Below, piece after piece: positions 25,741 through 34,894 of a DNA stretch of 47,297 nt. Origin of the DNA: Elusimicrobium minutum (GTDB taxonomy: Bacteria; Elusimicrobiota; Elusimicrobia; Elusimicrobiales; UBA9959). The translations under genes were made by a program, and so were the position numbers. The first letter of the stretch is position 1, and every line of letters begins with the position of its first letter. Under the pieces are notes generated by a model. The model worked only from the letters and a program-made list of their open reading frames with translations, ran no database searches and was not told the DNA's origin. The stretch covers positions 1 to 47,297 of the forward strand of contig DYIF01000018.1 in the NCBI GenBank assembly GCA_020723765.1. Reading direction: 5' to 3'.

Positions 25741-27189
25741 TCAAAAACACAAATCCCTCTCCCCTTCGGCTATCTTCTGATAATAAGAAAAAAACATTTT
25801 CTTCATATCTATTGAAAACCTTTGGTCTTCGGAAAGTATTTCTTTTATCTCTTTCATTATAAGCTTCTCACATTTTTTCTTTATATCGGGACCGGCGAAA
25901 TCTTCTATCCATTCTTTAAAAGTCAAAACCGCGTTTAGTTTGCAAAACTTAGATTCCCTGCCGCTTTTAAGCATCTTCATTATATGGTCTCCGGTTCTTG
26001 CGCATCTATATCCGGCGGTGCAAAAAGAGGTTATGTAACCCATATCGGCAAGCTCTCCTATTATCTCCTCAAGCGAACGAGTATCTCCTAACTCAAACTG
26101 CTGTTTTTTAAGTGCCTGTTCGGAGTATCTTTCGGAATAAGCGCCTATTCCTATTTTAGTGGAAGCGTCTCTCTGGGTGCAAAAAGGTATTACGCTTCTT
26201 ATGGTTTCGGGTTTTTCGCGGCAGGTCACTATAAGGCCGGAGTAAGGAATTGAAACCCTCAATAAAGCCACTATCTTTTTAAAATCTTCGTCCAATATCT
26301 TTACCCCATCGTAGGCGCTATTGGACGCTTTTTCAAGCCTCGGAAATGAAACGGTATGAGGGCCTACTCCGAATACTTTTTCAAGTTCTTTGGCGTGACA
26401 AACAAGACCCAAAACCTCAAACCTCCAATCCCCCAAACCGAATAACGCCCCTATGGCAACGTCGTCTATGCCGGCCTCGAAGGCTCTATGGTGAGAATAA
26501 AGCCTGTATTCGAAATCGGATTTGGGAGTGTTTTGAGGATGCAATTTTAAATAAAGATTTTTATCGTATGTTTCTTGAAAAACCTGATAGGTTCCTATTC
26601 CGGCTTCTTTTATTATTTTTAAATCGCCAACGCTCATCGGAGCCGCGTTTATGTTTACCCTTCTTATGTTATTTATTCTGTTTTTCTTTTCGACCTTAAC
26701 CGAATATATCGTTCTAAGAGCCCCGGCTATATACTCCGCTCCTGTCCTGGGATGTTCTCCGACTACGAATATTAATCTTTTATGGCCTATCTCTCCGGCC
26801 AAAACCTCCGCTTCCTTTTTTATCTCTTCCATAGAAAGCGTTCTTCTTACCGCTTCTTTGTTTTGAGACCTGAATCCGCAGTAAAGACAATTGTTAACGC
26901 ATATGTTTGAAGCGTAAAGCGGAGCGAAAACCACTATCCTGTTGTCGTAAACCTTCTTTTTTATTTTTTCTGCGTATGAGAAAATCAGTTCCCATTTATC
27001 CCGGCTTTTAACGGCCATAAGCTTTGAGGCTTCTTCTATACTTAACGCGTCGCATACCGAAAAAGATTTTTCAAGTATGTCGGTTAGTTCTTTTAAATCG
27101 GGCTCGTTCGAATTTTTAATCAAATAATTTATTTTGTTTCCGTCTATAAAATTTTTCATATACTCTTTATCGTCGTACTTATAATTCAT
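25741..27189 (-). CDS. hydG: [FeFe] hydrogenase maturation tyrosine lyase HydG
   Basis: Radical-SAM lyase of 482 residues that cleaves tyrosine to p-cresol, CO and cyanide and delivers an Fe(CO)2(CN) unit for the H-cluster. The radical-SAM motif is ICVNNCLYCGFRSQN. Family stretches include VVGEHPRTGAEYI, YQVFQETYDKNLYLKLHP, DVAIGALFGLGDWRFE, GPHTVSFPRLEKA and IPFCTQRDAS. At the C-terminal auxiliary-cluster site the usual CX2CX22C is altered: Cys390 and Cys416 are in place, but the middle cysteine is Gly393 and a new cysteine lies at 396 (SFCTAGYRCARTG). It overlaps the receiver-kinase gene by 4 nt. Confidence 0.95.
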   Translation of the reverse strand: MNYKYDDKEYMKNFIDGNKINYLIKNSNEPDLKELTDILEKSFSVCDALSIEEASKLMAVKSRDKWELIFSYAEKIKKKVYDNRIVVFAPLYASNICVNNCLYCGFRSQNKEAVRRTLSMEEIKKEAEVLAGEIGHKRLIFVVGEHPRTGAEYIAGALRTIYSVKVEKKNRINNIRRVNINAAPMSVGDLKIIKEAGIGTYQVFQETYDKNLYLKLHPQNTPKSDFEYRLYSHHRAFEAGIDDVAIGALFGLGDWRFEVLGLVCHAKELEKVFGVGPHTVSFPRLEKASNSAYDGVKILDEDFKKIVALLRVSIPYSGLIVTCREKPETIRSVIPFCTQRDASTKIGIGAYSERYSEQALKKQQFELGDTRSLEEIIGELADMGYITSFCTAGYRCARTGDHIMKMLKSGRESKFCKLNAVLTFKEWIEDFAGPDIKKKCEKLIMKEIKEILSEDQRFSIDMKKMFFSYYQKIAEGERDLCF

Positions 27190-28340
27190 ATACTTTTCCC
27201 AACCCCGACCTCTTCCGCTATGTTCGCAAGATTTACCGAAAAGACGCTGCCTTTGCCGTATTCCGATTTAACGTCTATGTTACCGCCGTAGTAATCGACT
27301 ATTTTTTTAACTATGCTAAGCCCCAAACCGCTGCCCTCTATTTCTCTGGTATGTTCGTTCTTTATTCTTACGAAATCATTGAATAATTTTTTTAAATCTT
27401 CTTCTTTTATTCCTATCCCTGTATCGGAAAAAACAAGCGATATATTTTTATCGTTTCTCTTAACCTCGATATTAACCGATCCGCCGTCTCTATTGTATTT
27501 TATCGCGTTGCTTAAAAAATTTGAAACGAGCATCTCAATATCCGTCTGATCGGCTTTGACATAAAAACTCTCGCATGAAAGATTTATTTTTATGTTTCTT
27601 TTAGCAGCGTAATTATAAAAACCCTCCGCGGTTCTTGTTATCAAGTCTTTTATATCGAAAGTTTCTATATTTCTTTTCTTTCTTCCCGACTCAAGCTTGG
27701 TAAGATCGATTATGTCGGCTATTAACTTCCTCATTGAGTTTATTCTTTCTATAGACCTTTTAACCATCTGGTCGTAAGATTCAAGACTTTCACCTTTTAC
27801 TCTTTCGTCTATAAGCCTTAAATAACCTTCTATCGCCGCAAGCGGAGATTTTAGTTCGTGAGCGAGTATCGATATAAACTCAAACCTTACCTGCTTTTTT
27901 TCCTCCTCCAAAGCTTTCATTTTTCTCGCGGTGTATAAGCTTTTTGCGGCTTTTTTTACGGATTCCCTCAGCTCCTCGGGAGTAAAAGGTTTGGATAAGA
28001 AATCGAAAGCCCCTTTCTTTGTCGCGGCTATGGCTACGTCCAAAGAAGCGAAAGCCGTGATTATTATCGTCAAAAATTTTTTATCTTCTATGCTTTCAAG
28101 TATCTCAAGCCCGTTCATATCCGGAAGCTTATAATCGAGTATAAGTATATCAGGCTGTTCGGTTCTTATGGCCTCCACAGCCGATTTTCCGTTATTATAA
28201 GATTTAACCTCGAAAGAAATTTTATCGGAAAATTCTTTTTCTTCTATCGCGTAATTTTTCAAACATCTCTCTCCGCCCGCGCACATCCCGTGTTCGTCGT
28301 CCACTATCATTACTTTAAGTTTTATCTCCGGTTTATTCAT
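27186..28340 (-). CDS. Receiver-histidine kinase fusion in the hydrogenase operon
   Basis: A 384-residue cytoplasmic protein. An N-terminal receiver (MIVDDEHG, Asp69 in ILILDYKLPDMNG, Lys117 in LSKPF) is joined by a helix to a kinase core. The phosphoacceptor is His161 in FISILAHELKSPLAAIEGYL. The ATPase domain shows SNFLSNAIKYNRDGGSVNIE, DTGIGIKEEDL and GSGLGLSIVKKIVDYYGG. There is no separate input domain, so its input is phosphate transfer to the receiver. An unusual Cys-rich start to the receiver (HGMCAGGERCLKNYAIEEKEFS, Cys20 and Cys26) may be redox-active or metal-binding. It overlaps both neighbours by 4 nt, placing it firmly in the operon between a receiver and hydG. Confidence 0.92.
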   Translation of the reverse strand: MNKPEIKLKVMIVDDEHGMCAGGERCLKNYAIEEKEFSDKISFEVKSYNNGKSAVEAIRTEQPDILILDYKLPDMNGLEILESIEDKKFLTIIITAFASLDVAIAATKKGAFDFLSKPFTPEELRESVKKAAKSLYTARKMKALEEEKKQVRFEFISILAHELKSPLAAIEGYLRLIDERVKGESLESYDQMVKRSIERINSMRKLIADIIDLTKLESGRKKRNIETFDIKDLITRTAEGFYNYAAKRNIKINLSCESFYVKADQTDIEMLVSNFLSNAIKYNRDGGSVNIEVKRNDKNISLVFSDTGIGIKEEDLKKLFNDFVRIKNEHTREIEGSGLGLSIVKKIVDYYGGNIDVKSEYGKGSVFSVNLANIAEEVGVGKSI

Positions 28341-28732
28341 TTAGACCTCGAAAATAAGTTTTCCAGTTCTTTTTTCAACTGTTCGAATCTTAACTCCTTT
28401 TGTATTATCGCGTCGGCTTTTATCCAGTTGTTCGAATCGGCGTTTTTGTCGAAATAGACTCCGGTTTCTTTGGCTACCGAGGTTACTATTATTACGGGTT
28501 TATCCGGAAAATTCTTTTTGATTTTATGGCTCAAAATAAAACCGGAATCGGGGTTTTCAAGCATCAGGTCCAAAACGGCCGCGTCGAAATCTCCCGAATC
28601 GATTATTTTCTCCGCCTCTTCCTGAGTATAAGCCTTTAAAACCTTGTAATCGTTAGATTCCAAATATATATTCATCTGCTCCATCATATCGCTATCGTCT
28701 TCCGCGACTAATATTTTTTTCTTTTTTTCCAT
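28337..28732 (-). CDS. Single-domain response regulator
   Basis: A 131-residue receiver without output domain. The acidic pocket is EDD (11-13) and the phosphoacceptor is Asp55 in AAVLDLMLENPDSG. The loop after beta-4 is long (TSVAKETGVYFDKNADSNNWIKADAII), and the usual Lys-Pro is Lys-Glu. It is likely a phosphate shuttle between the two kinases encoded on either side. A strong Shine-Dalgarno sequence (AAAGGAGAG) is present. Confidence 0.9.
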   Translation of the reverse strand: MEKKKKILVAEDDSDMMEQMNIYLESNDYKVLKAYTQEEAEKIIDSGDFDAAVLDLMLENPDSGFILSHKIKKNFPDKPVIIVTSVAKETGVYFDKNADSNNWIKADAIIQKELRFEQLKKELENLFSRSK

Positions 28733-28743
28733 AATCTCTCCTT

Positions 28744-30762
28744 TTAATTTTGTTTTAATTTTTCAAAAAAACCGCTTTTTTCTTTGTAATAAGAAACTTT
28801 GGGAATAGAAACTTTAAAAACGGTTCCGGTCGGCCCTTTGGTTGAGTCCGAGTTGGATTTGACTGTTATGACTCCTTTGTGTGCCTTTATTATTCCGTAA
28901 CTTACCGCAAGCCCCAGCCCAGTTCCTTTTCCTATCTGCTTGGTTGTAAAAAACGGCTCGAATATTTTTTTCATATTTTCTTCTTTTATTCCGCAGCCCG
29001 TATCGGATATGGTAAAACAAACGTTTTCTCCCTCTTCGAAAACTTTTACCGAAATCCTTCCCCCTCCGCTCATCGCTTCTACGGCGTTTGTTACTAAGTT
29101 GGTTATTACCTGAGTTATCTGGTCGGGGTCTATTTCGGCGGAGGTATTTCCGGATTTTTCTATAACAACTTCGATATTATTGGAGTTAAACATTTTAAAA
29201 TAATTTTCAAAGAGAGAATGTATGTCGGTTTTTTTAAAAACCGGTTTATTTTTTCTCGCAAAATTCAAAAGGCTCGCAACTATTTTTTTACATCTTTCCG
29301 CCTGCTCCACTATGGTTTTAATATCGGAATACAACTCCGATTTTTTATCTATTTCTTCTTCTATCAGTTTTGAATAAAGAAGAACCACTCCCAGGGGATT
29401 GTTTAACTCGTGGGCTATGCTTGCGGCTAACTGCCCCATACCGGCTAATTTCTCGGATTGCATAAGGGCCTGTTTTGTTTTGGATAATTGGTCGTAAGAA
29501 TCTTTAAGCTCTTTAGCGGTAACTTTCAATTTGTCTATCGTATAAGGAAGGCACATCTCGTTTTCCGCAAGGCCCTTTATAATCGCTATGGCGTGTTCCG
29601 AGCAGGTAGGGTAACCGCATGCCCCGCAGTTAAGCTCGTCTTCCGGCTTAAACTTACCCATATTCTCTAAAACGGCTTTTATTTCCGATTTGGACGGTTG
29701 TTTTTCGGAAAGCGGTTTAACCGAAAATTCGGCGGAATAATCAAGCGAGTTGAATTTTGTAACGAAACTTTCCCACTCGTTTATCCTCATATTAAAATAT
29801 CTTTCTCGAGCGTAGTTTCTAAGCATCTCTTCTCTTCTGTATTTGGATATTTTGTTTGTAATTCCCGGTCCCATTATGCAACCGTCGCAACACAATAAAT
29901 CCAAAAAATCGGCTTTTATGTCTCCTTTTTCAAAATTTTTAAGAGCTTCGGTGAAATTTTCAAGTCCGACCGCCGTCATAAATCTTCCGCTTAAAATATC
30001 GTCGTCGAACTCCGAAGCGTTCAAAAGCCCTCTTCCTACCGGATATAACACTCCTTTTGCCGGATAAGGCGGATCGAAGTAAGAATCAACGGAGTTTTTG
30101 GGAGTTATCTCCAGGATATAAAAAAGCTCTCTAAGCTCTGAAAACGTGAGGACGAAATCCACTTCGGAATATTTTTCCGCTTCTCTCTTTTTGGCAACGC
30201 AAGGTCCCGCAAAAACGACTTTGGTGTCCGGGCCGTAAAAATTTTTAATAACTCTGGCCGTGGCCACCATCGGCGAGACAATCGGAGCGATATTTCCCAC
30301 AAGCAAAGGATGATACTTTTCTATGTAATTTACAACGCTCGGACATGTGGAGCTGATATATTTTTTACCCGGATTTTTATTTATAAGTTCTCTGTATTTC
30401 ACCGAAACCATATCCGCCCCGAAGGCCACCTCGGTAACGTAGCGAAAACCGGCTTTCCTGAACATTCCCACAAACCTCATAACATCCATATCGAAAAATT
30501 CTACAGGAAAACTCGGAGCCAGTATAACCGCAATCTTATTATCCGAAGATTTTAACATATCCACAAGGTTATCCACATCGGATTTTATCTTTTTTGCCCC
30601 CCTGCTGCACATAAGAACGCAGTTTGCGCAACTTATGCATCTTTCGCTTATTATTTCGGCCTGACCCTGAGTTATTCTAATGGCTTTTGCGGGACAACCT
30701 CTAACGCAGGTATAGCAGGTTTTGCAAAGCTCTTTTACCGTATATACCAAATTATCGTTCAT
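28744..30762 (-). CDS. Sensory [FeFe]-hydrogenase-like histidine kinase
   Basis: A 672-residue fusion. Two 4Fe-4S ferredoxin motifs lie at CKTCYTCVRGCP (13-24) and CISCANCVLMC (42-52). An H-cluster-type domain follows (about 75-300), then a further Fe-S module, CGACGYPTC...C (Cys379, 382, 387, 404), and a kinase core with His451 in SIAHELNNPLGVVLLYSKL and an ATPase domain ending GKGTGLGLAVSYGIIKAHKG. The H-cluster loops are degenerate: STCPS (Cys140) replaces TSCCPGW, GPCVAKKREAE (Cys188) replaces MPCTAKKFE, and CCDGCIMGPG (Cys291-295) replaces MACPGGCINGGG. This matches what is known of group C/HydS-type sensory hydrogenases. It should sense H2 or redox state and phosphorylate the receivers next door. 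It starts 4 nt after hydA. Confidence 0.9.
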   Translation of the reverse strand: MNDNLVYTVKELCKTCYTCVRGCPAKAIRITQGQAEIISERCISCANCVLMCSRGAKKIKSDVDNLVDMLKSSDNKIAVILAPSFPVEFFDMDVMRFVGMFRKAGFRYVTEVAFGADMVSVKYRELINKNPGKKYISSTCPSVVNYIEKYHPLLVGNIAPIVSPMVATARVIKNFYGPDTKVVFAGPCVAKKREAEKYSEVDFVLTFSELRELFYILEITPKNSVDSYFDPPYPAKGVLYPVGRGLLNASEFDDDILSGRFMTAVGLENFTEALKNFEKGDIKADFLDLLCCDGCIMGPGITNKISKYRREEMLRNYARERYFNMRINEWESFVTKFNSLDYSAEFSVKPLSEKQPSKSEIKAVLENMGKFKPEDELNCGACGYPTCSEHAIAIIKGLAENEMCLPYTIDKLKVTAKELKDSYDQLSKTKQALMQSEKLAGMGQLAASIAHELNNPLGVVLLYSKLIEEEIDKKSELYSDIKTIVEQAERCKKIVASLLNFARKNKPVFKKTDIHSLFENYFKMFNSNNIEVVIEKSGNTSAEIDPDQITQVITNLVTNAVEAMSGGGRISVKVFEEGENVCFTISDTGCGIKEENMKKIFEPFFTTKQIGKGTGLGLAVSYGIIKAHKGVITVKSNSDSTKGPTGTVFKVSIPKVSYYKEKSGFFEKLKQN

Positions 30763-30766
30763 AAAA

Positions 30767-32470
30767 TCATTTATCCGCCACGCTCCTTTTCAAATAAGAA
30801 GTGTGGAGAAGGTGGTGGCTTTTCTCTCCTAAGGGTTTGCCCAAAAAATCTTCGTATAAGAACTTAACGGCCGAATTGGAATGCGAAGTTCTTATATTTT
30901 CGCTTTTGTCTATTTCGTATAAAGCCTTCATTCTTTCGGCCAAAGTCTTTTTATTTTTTACAAAAGGCTGGCCACCTCCGTTTATGCATCCGCCGGGACA
31001 GGCCATAACCTCGATAAAATCGAACTCGTTTTTAAAATCGGGCGATTCCAGTATGTTTTTTATATTGCCTAACCCGCTCACCACACCGACTTTTATCTTT
31101 ATTCCGTTTATATCCACTTCGGTTTTTTTAACTCCTTCCATTCCCCTTACCGACTCAAAATCCAATTTCTTTAAATCTTTGCCAGTAACAAGCCAGTAAG
31201 CGGTCCTTAAAGCCGCCTCGCAAACTCCACCAGAAGAACCGAAAATCTTACCGGCTCCGCTTCTTTCTCCGAAAGGAATATCCGCTTTTTGAGGCTTTAA
31301 GTTTTTAAAATCCACGCCGTATACGGATATCATTCTCGCAAGCTCTCTCGTAGTTAAAGAATAGTCGACATCCTCCATATTCTCTCTTCTAATTTCGAAT
31401 TTTTTGGCGGTACAGGGCATTATTGAAACCACGACTATATCTTTGGGATCTATTTTATTTTTTTTGGCGTAATAACTTTTTATTATAGAACCTAACATTT
31501 GATGAGGGCTTTTGCAAGTCGATAGATTGGGTATAAAATCCTGGCAAAAAGTCTCTACATACTTAACCCAACCCGGACAACAGGATGTAAACATGGGCAT
31601 ATCTTTTTTGCCGGATTTAATTCTTTCTACCAATTCGCTCGCCTCTTCCATTATGGTCAAATCGGCCGCGAAAGAGGTGTCGAAAACCGCCTTAAATCCC
31701 ATTTCCTTTAAAGCGCTAACCATTAAACCATCCACATCTTTTCCCGCCGGAAACCCGAACTCCTCACCTAAAGAAACCGAAACCGCGGGAGCGTGTTGAG
31801 CCACCACATATTTTCCGCTTTCTATAGCCTTTTTAACCATCATTATGTTATTGTTCTCCATCAAAGCCCCGGTCGGACAAATGTTTACGCACTGGCCGCA
31901 GTTAACGCATGAAGTTACGTTTATCGACGAATCGAATGCGCAACCAACCTGAGACCTAAAGCCTCTTCTTATAAAATCTATGCAACCTATGCCCTGAACT
32001 TCTTCGCAAACTCTTACGCATTTTCCGCAGAGTATGCATTTATTCGGATCTCTTATTATCGAAGGGCTTGAAAAATCAGGTTTTAAATTTCTGACCGTTT
32101 TAACGAATCTTTTCTCGTTTACCCCGTATTTCCTGGCCAGAAACAAAAGTTCGCAGCTATCCTGTTTATCGCAGTAAAGACAATCGTCCGGGTGAGAGGA
32201 AAGCAAAAGCTCTATTATCGTTTTTCTTGCGTTTATTACCCTCGGCGAATTTGTTTTTATTCTCATTCCCTCGGTTATCGGATAAGAGCAACTTGGAACC
32301 AGATTAGCCTGGCCTTCTATCTCCACAACGCATATTCTACAAGCCCCGGAAGGAATTTTTCCTTCCATATGACAAAGCGTAGGAACATCCACAGATTGGC
32401 TTTTTAAAACGCTTAAAATAGTTTCCCCGGCCTTGGCTTCCACTTCTTTTCCGTTGACATAAACCTTCAT
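30767..32470 (-). CDS. hydA: [FeFe] hydrogenase catalytic subunit HydA (NAD-linked, multimeric type)
   Basis: Catalytic subunit of 567 residues for H2 formation or uptake. The N-terminal 2Fe-2S domain has Cys33, 44, 47 and 61. A His-ligated cluster follows (His93, Cys97, 100, 106), then two 4Fe-4S clusters (Cys145/148/151/155 and 188/191/194/198). The three H-cluster loops are intact: FTSCCPGW (Cys297, with Cys298 for proton transfer), MPCTAKKFE (Cys353) and EVMACPGGCINGGGQP (Cys491, 495). The length and domain set match HndD-type subunits and lack the extra C-terminal 2Fe-2S domain of T. maritima HydA. With the two downstream-numbered partners it should form a HydABC complex using NADH, possibly bifurcating with ferredoxin. 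GGAGG lies 7 nt before the ATG. Confidence 0.97.
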   Translation of the reverse strand: MKVYVNGKEVEAKAGETILSVLKSQSVDVPTLCHMEGKIPSGACRICVVEIEGQANLVPSCSYPITEGMRIKTNSPRVINARKTIIELLLSSHPDDCLYCDKQDSCELLFLARKYGVNEKRFVKTVRNLKPDFSSPSIIRDPNKCILCGKCVRVCEEVQGIGCIDFIRRGFRSQVGCAFDSSINVTSCVNCGQCVNICPTGALMENNNIMMVKKAIESGKYVVAQHAPAVSVSLGEEFGFPAGKDVDGLMVSALKEMGFKAVFDTSFAADLTIMEEASELVERIKSGKKDMPMFTSCCPGWVKYVETFCQDFIPNLSTCKSPHQMLGSIIKSYYAKKNKIDPKDIVVVSIMPCTAKKFEIRRENMEDVDYSLTTRELARMISVYGVDFKNLKPQKADIPFGERSGAGKIFGSSGGVCEAALRTAYWLVTGKDLKKLDFESVRGMEGVKKTEVDINGIKIKVGVVSGLGNIKNILESPDFKNEFDFIEVMACPGGCINGGGQPFVKNKKTLAERMKALYEIDKSENIRTSHSNSAVKFLYEDFLGKPLGEKSHHLLHTSYLKRSVADK

Positions 32471-32484
32471 ATAAAAACCTCCGA

Positions 32485-34431
32485 TTATATCGTTTTTACC
32501 GCGTTAAATTTGCAAACCGTTTTGCAATTTCCACAGGAAACGCATTTTTCTTCTATTATGTAATGCGTTTTTTTGGACTCTCCTATTATGGCTTTTGTAG
32601 GACAACCTTTGGCGCACAGCGTACATCCCTTACACAAAGAAGAATCTATGTGATATACTATCATCTCGGCGCAACCCTTAGAAGGACATTTTCTATCGAA
32701 GATATGGGCTTCGTACTCGTCTCTAAACCATCTCAAAGTGGAAAGAACGGGATTGGGAGCGGTTTGGCCCAAACCGCACAAACTCGTTTCTTTTATCACA
32801 TTGGCAAGATTTTCAAGCTCTATTATACCCTTGAATCTCAAAAGCGTATCTATATGCGATTCGCCGTGCCTTTTTTTGGTTATCGATTCGAGTATATCCA
32901 GCATTTTTTTGGTTCCTTCTCTGCAAGGAATACATTTTCCGCAGGACTCGGACTGTATAAAGTTCATAAAATATTTAGCCACATCGACCATACAGGTTCT
33001 TTCGTCCATAACCACAAGCCCCCCGGAACCCATCATCGCTCCGACTTTTTTTAAAGACTCGTAATCTATCTCGGTATCCAACTTTTCCTTAGGAATACAT
33101 CCGCCGCTCGGACCGCCTATCTGAACGGCTTTGAATTTATAATCCTTTTCTATTCCTCCGGCTATATCGAATATTATTTCTTTTAAACTTATTCCCATTG
33201 GGACTTCGCAAAGACCGGGCCTTTTTATGTTTCCCGATAACGCAAAAACTTTCGTGCCTTTTGAGTTTTGGGTTCCTATTGAAGAAAAATAATCCGAGCC
33301 CAACCTCAAAATCTCCGGAATGTTTGCGAAGGTTTCGACATTATTTATCACGGTAGGTTTTCCGAATACCCCTTTCTGAACCGGATAGGGGGGTCTGGGT
33401 CTCGGCATTCCTCTTTTTCCTTCTATGCTATGAATCAATGCCGTTTCCTCGCCGCATACGAAAGCCCCGGCTCCCATTTTAACTATTATATCCAGCGAAA
33501 AACCGCTATCGTAAATATTTTCTCCCAACAAACCGAACTTTTTCGCGTCTTCTATGGCTTTTTTTAGATTTTTAACCGCTAAAGGATATTCCGCTCTTAT
33601 ATAAACGTAGGCCTTTGAAGCTCCTATCGCATAAGCCCCTATGGCCATGCCTTCTATTACTCTGTGAGGATCCCCTTCTATGACCGCTCTATCCATAAAA
33701 GCGCCGGGATCCCCCTCGTCGGCATTACAAACCATATATTTTTCGTGAGAATCCGCCTCCCATCCCATTCTCCATTTTTTTCCGGTAGGAAACCCTCCGC
33801 CGCCTCTTCCTCTTAACCCGCTTTTTTCAACCGTTTCGATTATTTGTTTCGGAGTCAAAGAGGTAAGAGCTTTAATAAGGGAAATATATCCTCCTCTGGC
33901 TGCATACTCTTTTATCGAAAGAGGATTTATTATTCCGCAATTTTTTAAAACAAATCTTTTTTGTTTTTTAAAAAAAGGATGTTCGGATATAAAAGGAACA
34001 TCCATCCACGGATTTTCTCCTTCAAACTGGCCTAAAATATTTTCTTTTAACGGATTTTTATTTACAAAAACCGAATCCAGTATTTGAAATATGTTATTTT
34101 CGCTTACCTTTTGAAAACTTATTCTGTTTTTACCGTCGAATATAATATCCACAAGAGGCTCTCCGGAACAATATCCTATGCAACCGACTTCTACAGTCTC
34201 GCAGTCGATTTTTTTGTCTTTGAGGTACTTTAAAATAAGATCTTTTATCTTACCCGCCCCGGCTGCAAGCCCACAGGTTCCGGCTCCTATGAAAATAACC
34301 GGCTTAACGTACTTTTCTTTTCTCAAAAACCCGGAATTAGATAAATCTCCGTCGAAAAAATCGGAAACGAATTTTTTGTATGCGTATTCCGGAATATCCT
34401 TTATTTCGTTAAAAAAATTATTTTCCTTCAT
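32485..34431 (-). CDS. hydB: Hydrogenase flavin subunit HydB (NuoF-like)
   Basis: NAD(H)- and FMN-binding subunit of 648 residues. A thioredoxin-like 2Fe-2S domain (about 48-125; Cys53, then a C-x3-C near CIGYCSGEP) precedes the NuoF core. The core has the FMN/NADH glycine-rich site GRGGGGFPTGKKWRMG, DEGDPGAFMDR, GAGAYVCGEETAL in the form GAGAFVCGEETALIHSIEG, and the 4Fe-4S site SCGKCIPCREGT. The C-terminus adds two ferredoxin clusters, CKGCTLCAKGCP and CVSCGNCKTVC, as in HydB/HndC proteins of bifurcating hydrogenases. It overlaps the hydC-like gene by 14 nt and precedes hydA by 14 nt. Confidence 0.95.
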   Translation of the reverse strand: MKENNFFNEIKDIPEYAYKKFVSDFFDGDLSNSGFLRKEKYVKPVIFIGAGTCGLAAGAGKIKDLILKYLKDKKIDCETVEVGCIGYCSGEPLVDIIFDGKNRISFQKVSENNIFQILDSVFVNKNPLKENILGQFEGENPWMDVPFISEHPFFKKQKRFVLKNCGIINPLSIKEYAARGGYISLIKALTSLTPKQIIETVEKSGLRGRGGGGFPTGKKWRMGWEADSHEKYMVCNADEGDPGAFMDRAVIEGDPHRVIEGMAIGAYAIGASKAYVYIRAEYPLAVKNLKKAIEDAKKFGLLGENIYDSGFSLDIIVKMGAGAFVCGEETALIHSIEGKRGMPRPRPPYPVQKGVFGKPTVINNVETFANIPEILRLGSDYFSSIGTQNSKGTKVFALSGNIKRPGLCEVPMGISLKEIIFDIAGGIEKDYKFKAVQIGGPSGGCIPKEKLDTEIDYESLKKVGAMMGSGGLVVMDERTCMVDVAKYFMNFIQSESCGKCIPCREGTKKMLDILESITKKRHGESHIDTLLRFKGIIELENLANVIKETSLCGLGQTAPNPVLSTLRWFRDEYEAHIFDRKCPSKGCAEMIVYHIDSSLCKGCTLCAKGCPTKAIIGESKKTHYIIEEKCVSCGNCKTVCKFNAVKTI

Positions 34432-34894
34432 TTTTCTTCTCCTTTTCTCTTATCTCGGATATAAGTTTTTTAAGTTTTTCCGCGGTCATTTCTCCGTAAA
34501 ACTCTCCGTTTATGCTTATAACCGGAGCTAAGCTGCAGGCTCCCATACAGGCCACCGTTTCAAGGCTAAAAAGTCCGTCTTTTGTGGTCTGGCCGGGTTT
34601 TATTTTTAAAACCTCGCAAGCGATATTTAACGATTGGGAAGAACCTTTGACATGGCATGCCGTACCGCGGCAAACCATTATATGGTATTTTCCTAAAGGC
34701 TCAAACCTGAATTGATTGTAAAAAGTGGCTACGCCGTAAACTTTAGCCGAAGATATTTTCAAAGCTCTGGCTATTTCTTTTACGGCCTCTTTTGAAACGT
34801 AGCCTTGTGCTTCTTGAATCTCTTGAAGCATCGGTATTAAAAAATCTCTTTTGGCGTTTTTGTACTTTTCTATTACGGATTTGATTTTGCTCAT
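34418..34894 (-). CDS. hydC: Hydrogenase 2Fe-2S subunit HydC (NuoE-like)
   Basis: Thioredoxin-fold 2Fe-2S subunit of 158 residues. The four ligands are in MVCRGTACHVKGS and VACMGACSLAPVISING. The preceding helices read LIPMLQEIQEAQGYVSKEAVKEIARALKISSAKVYGVATFYNQF, the family signature. It passes electrons between the flavin subunit and the rest of the complex. It overlaps rex by 4 nt (ATGA). Confidence 0.95.
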   Translation of the reverse strand: MSKIKSVIEKYKNAKRDFLIPMLQEIQEAQGYVSKEAVKEIARALKISSAKVYGVATFYNQFRFEPLGKYHIMVCRGTACHVKGSSQSLNIACEVLKIKPGQTTKDGLFSLETVACMGACSLAPVISINGEFYGEMTAEKLKKLISEIREKEKKNEGK

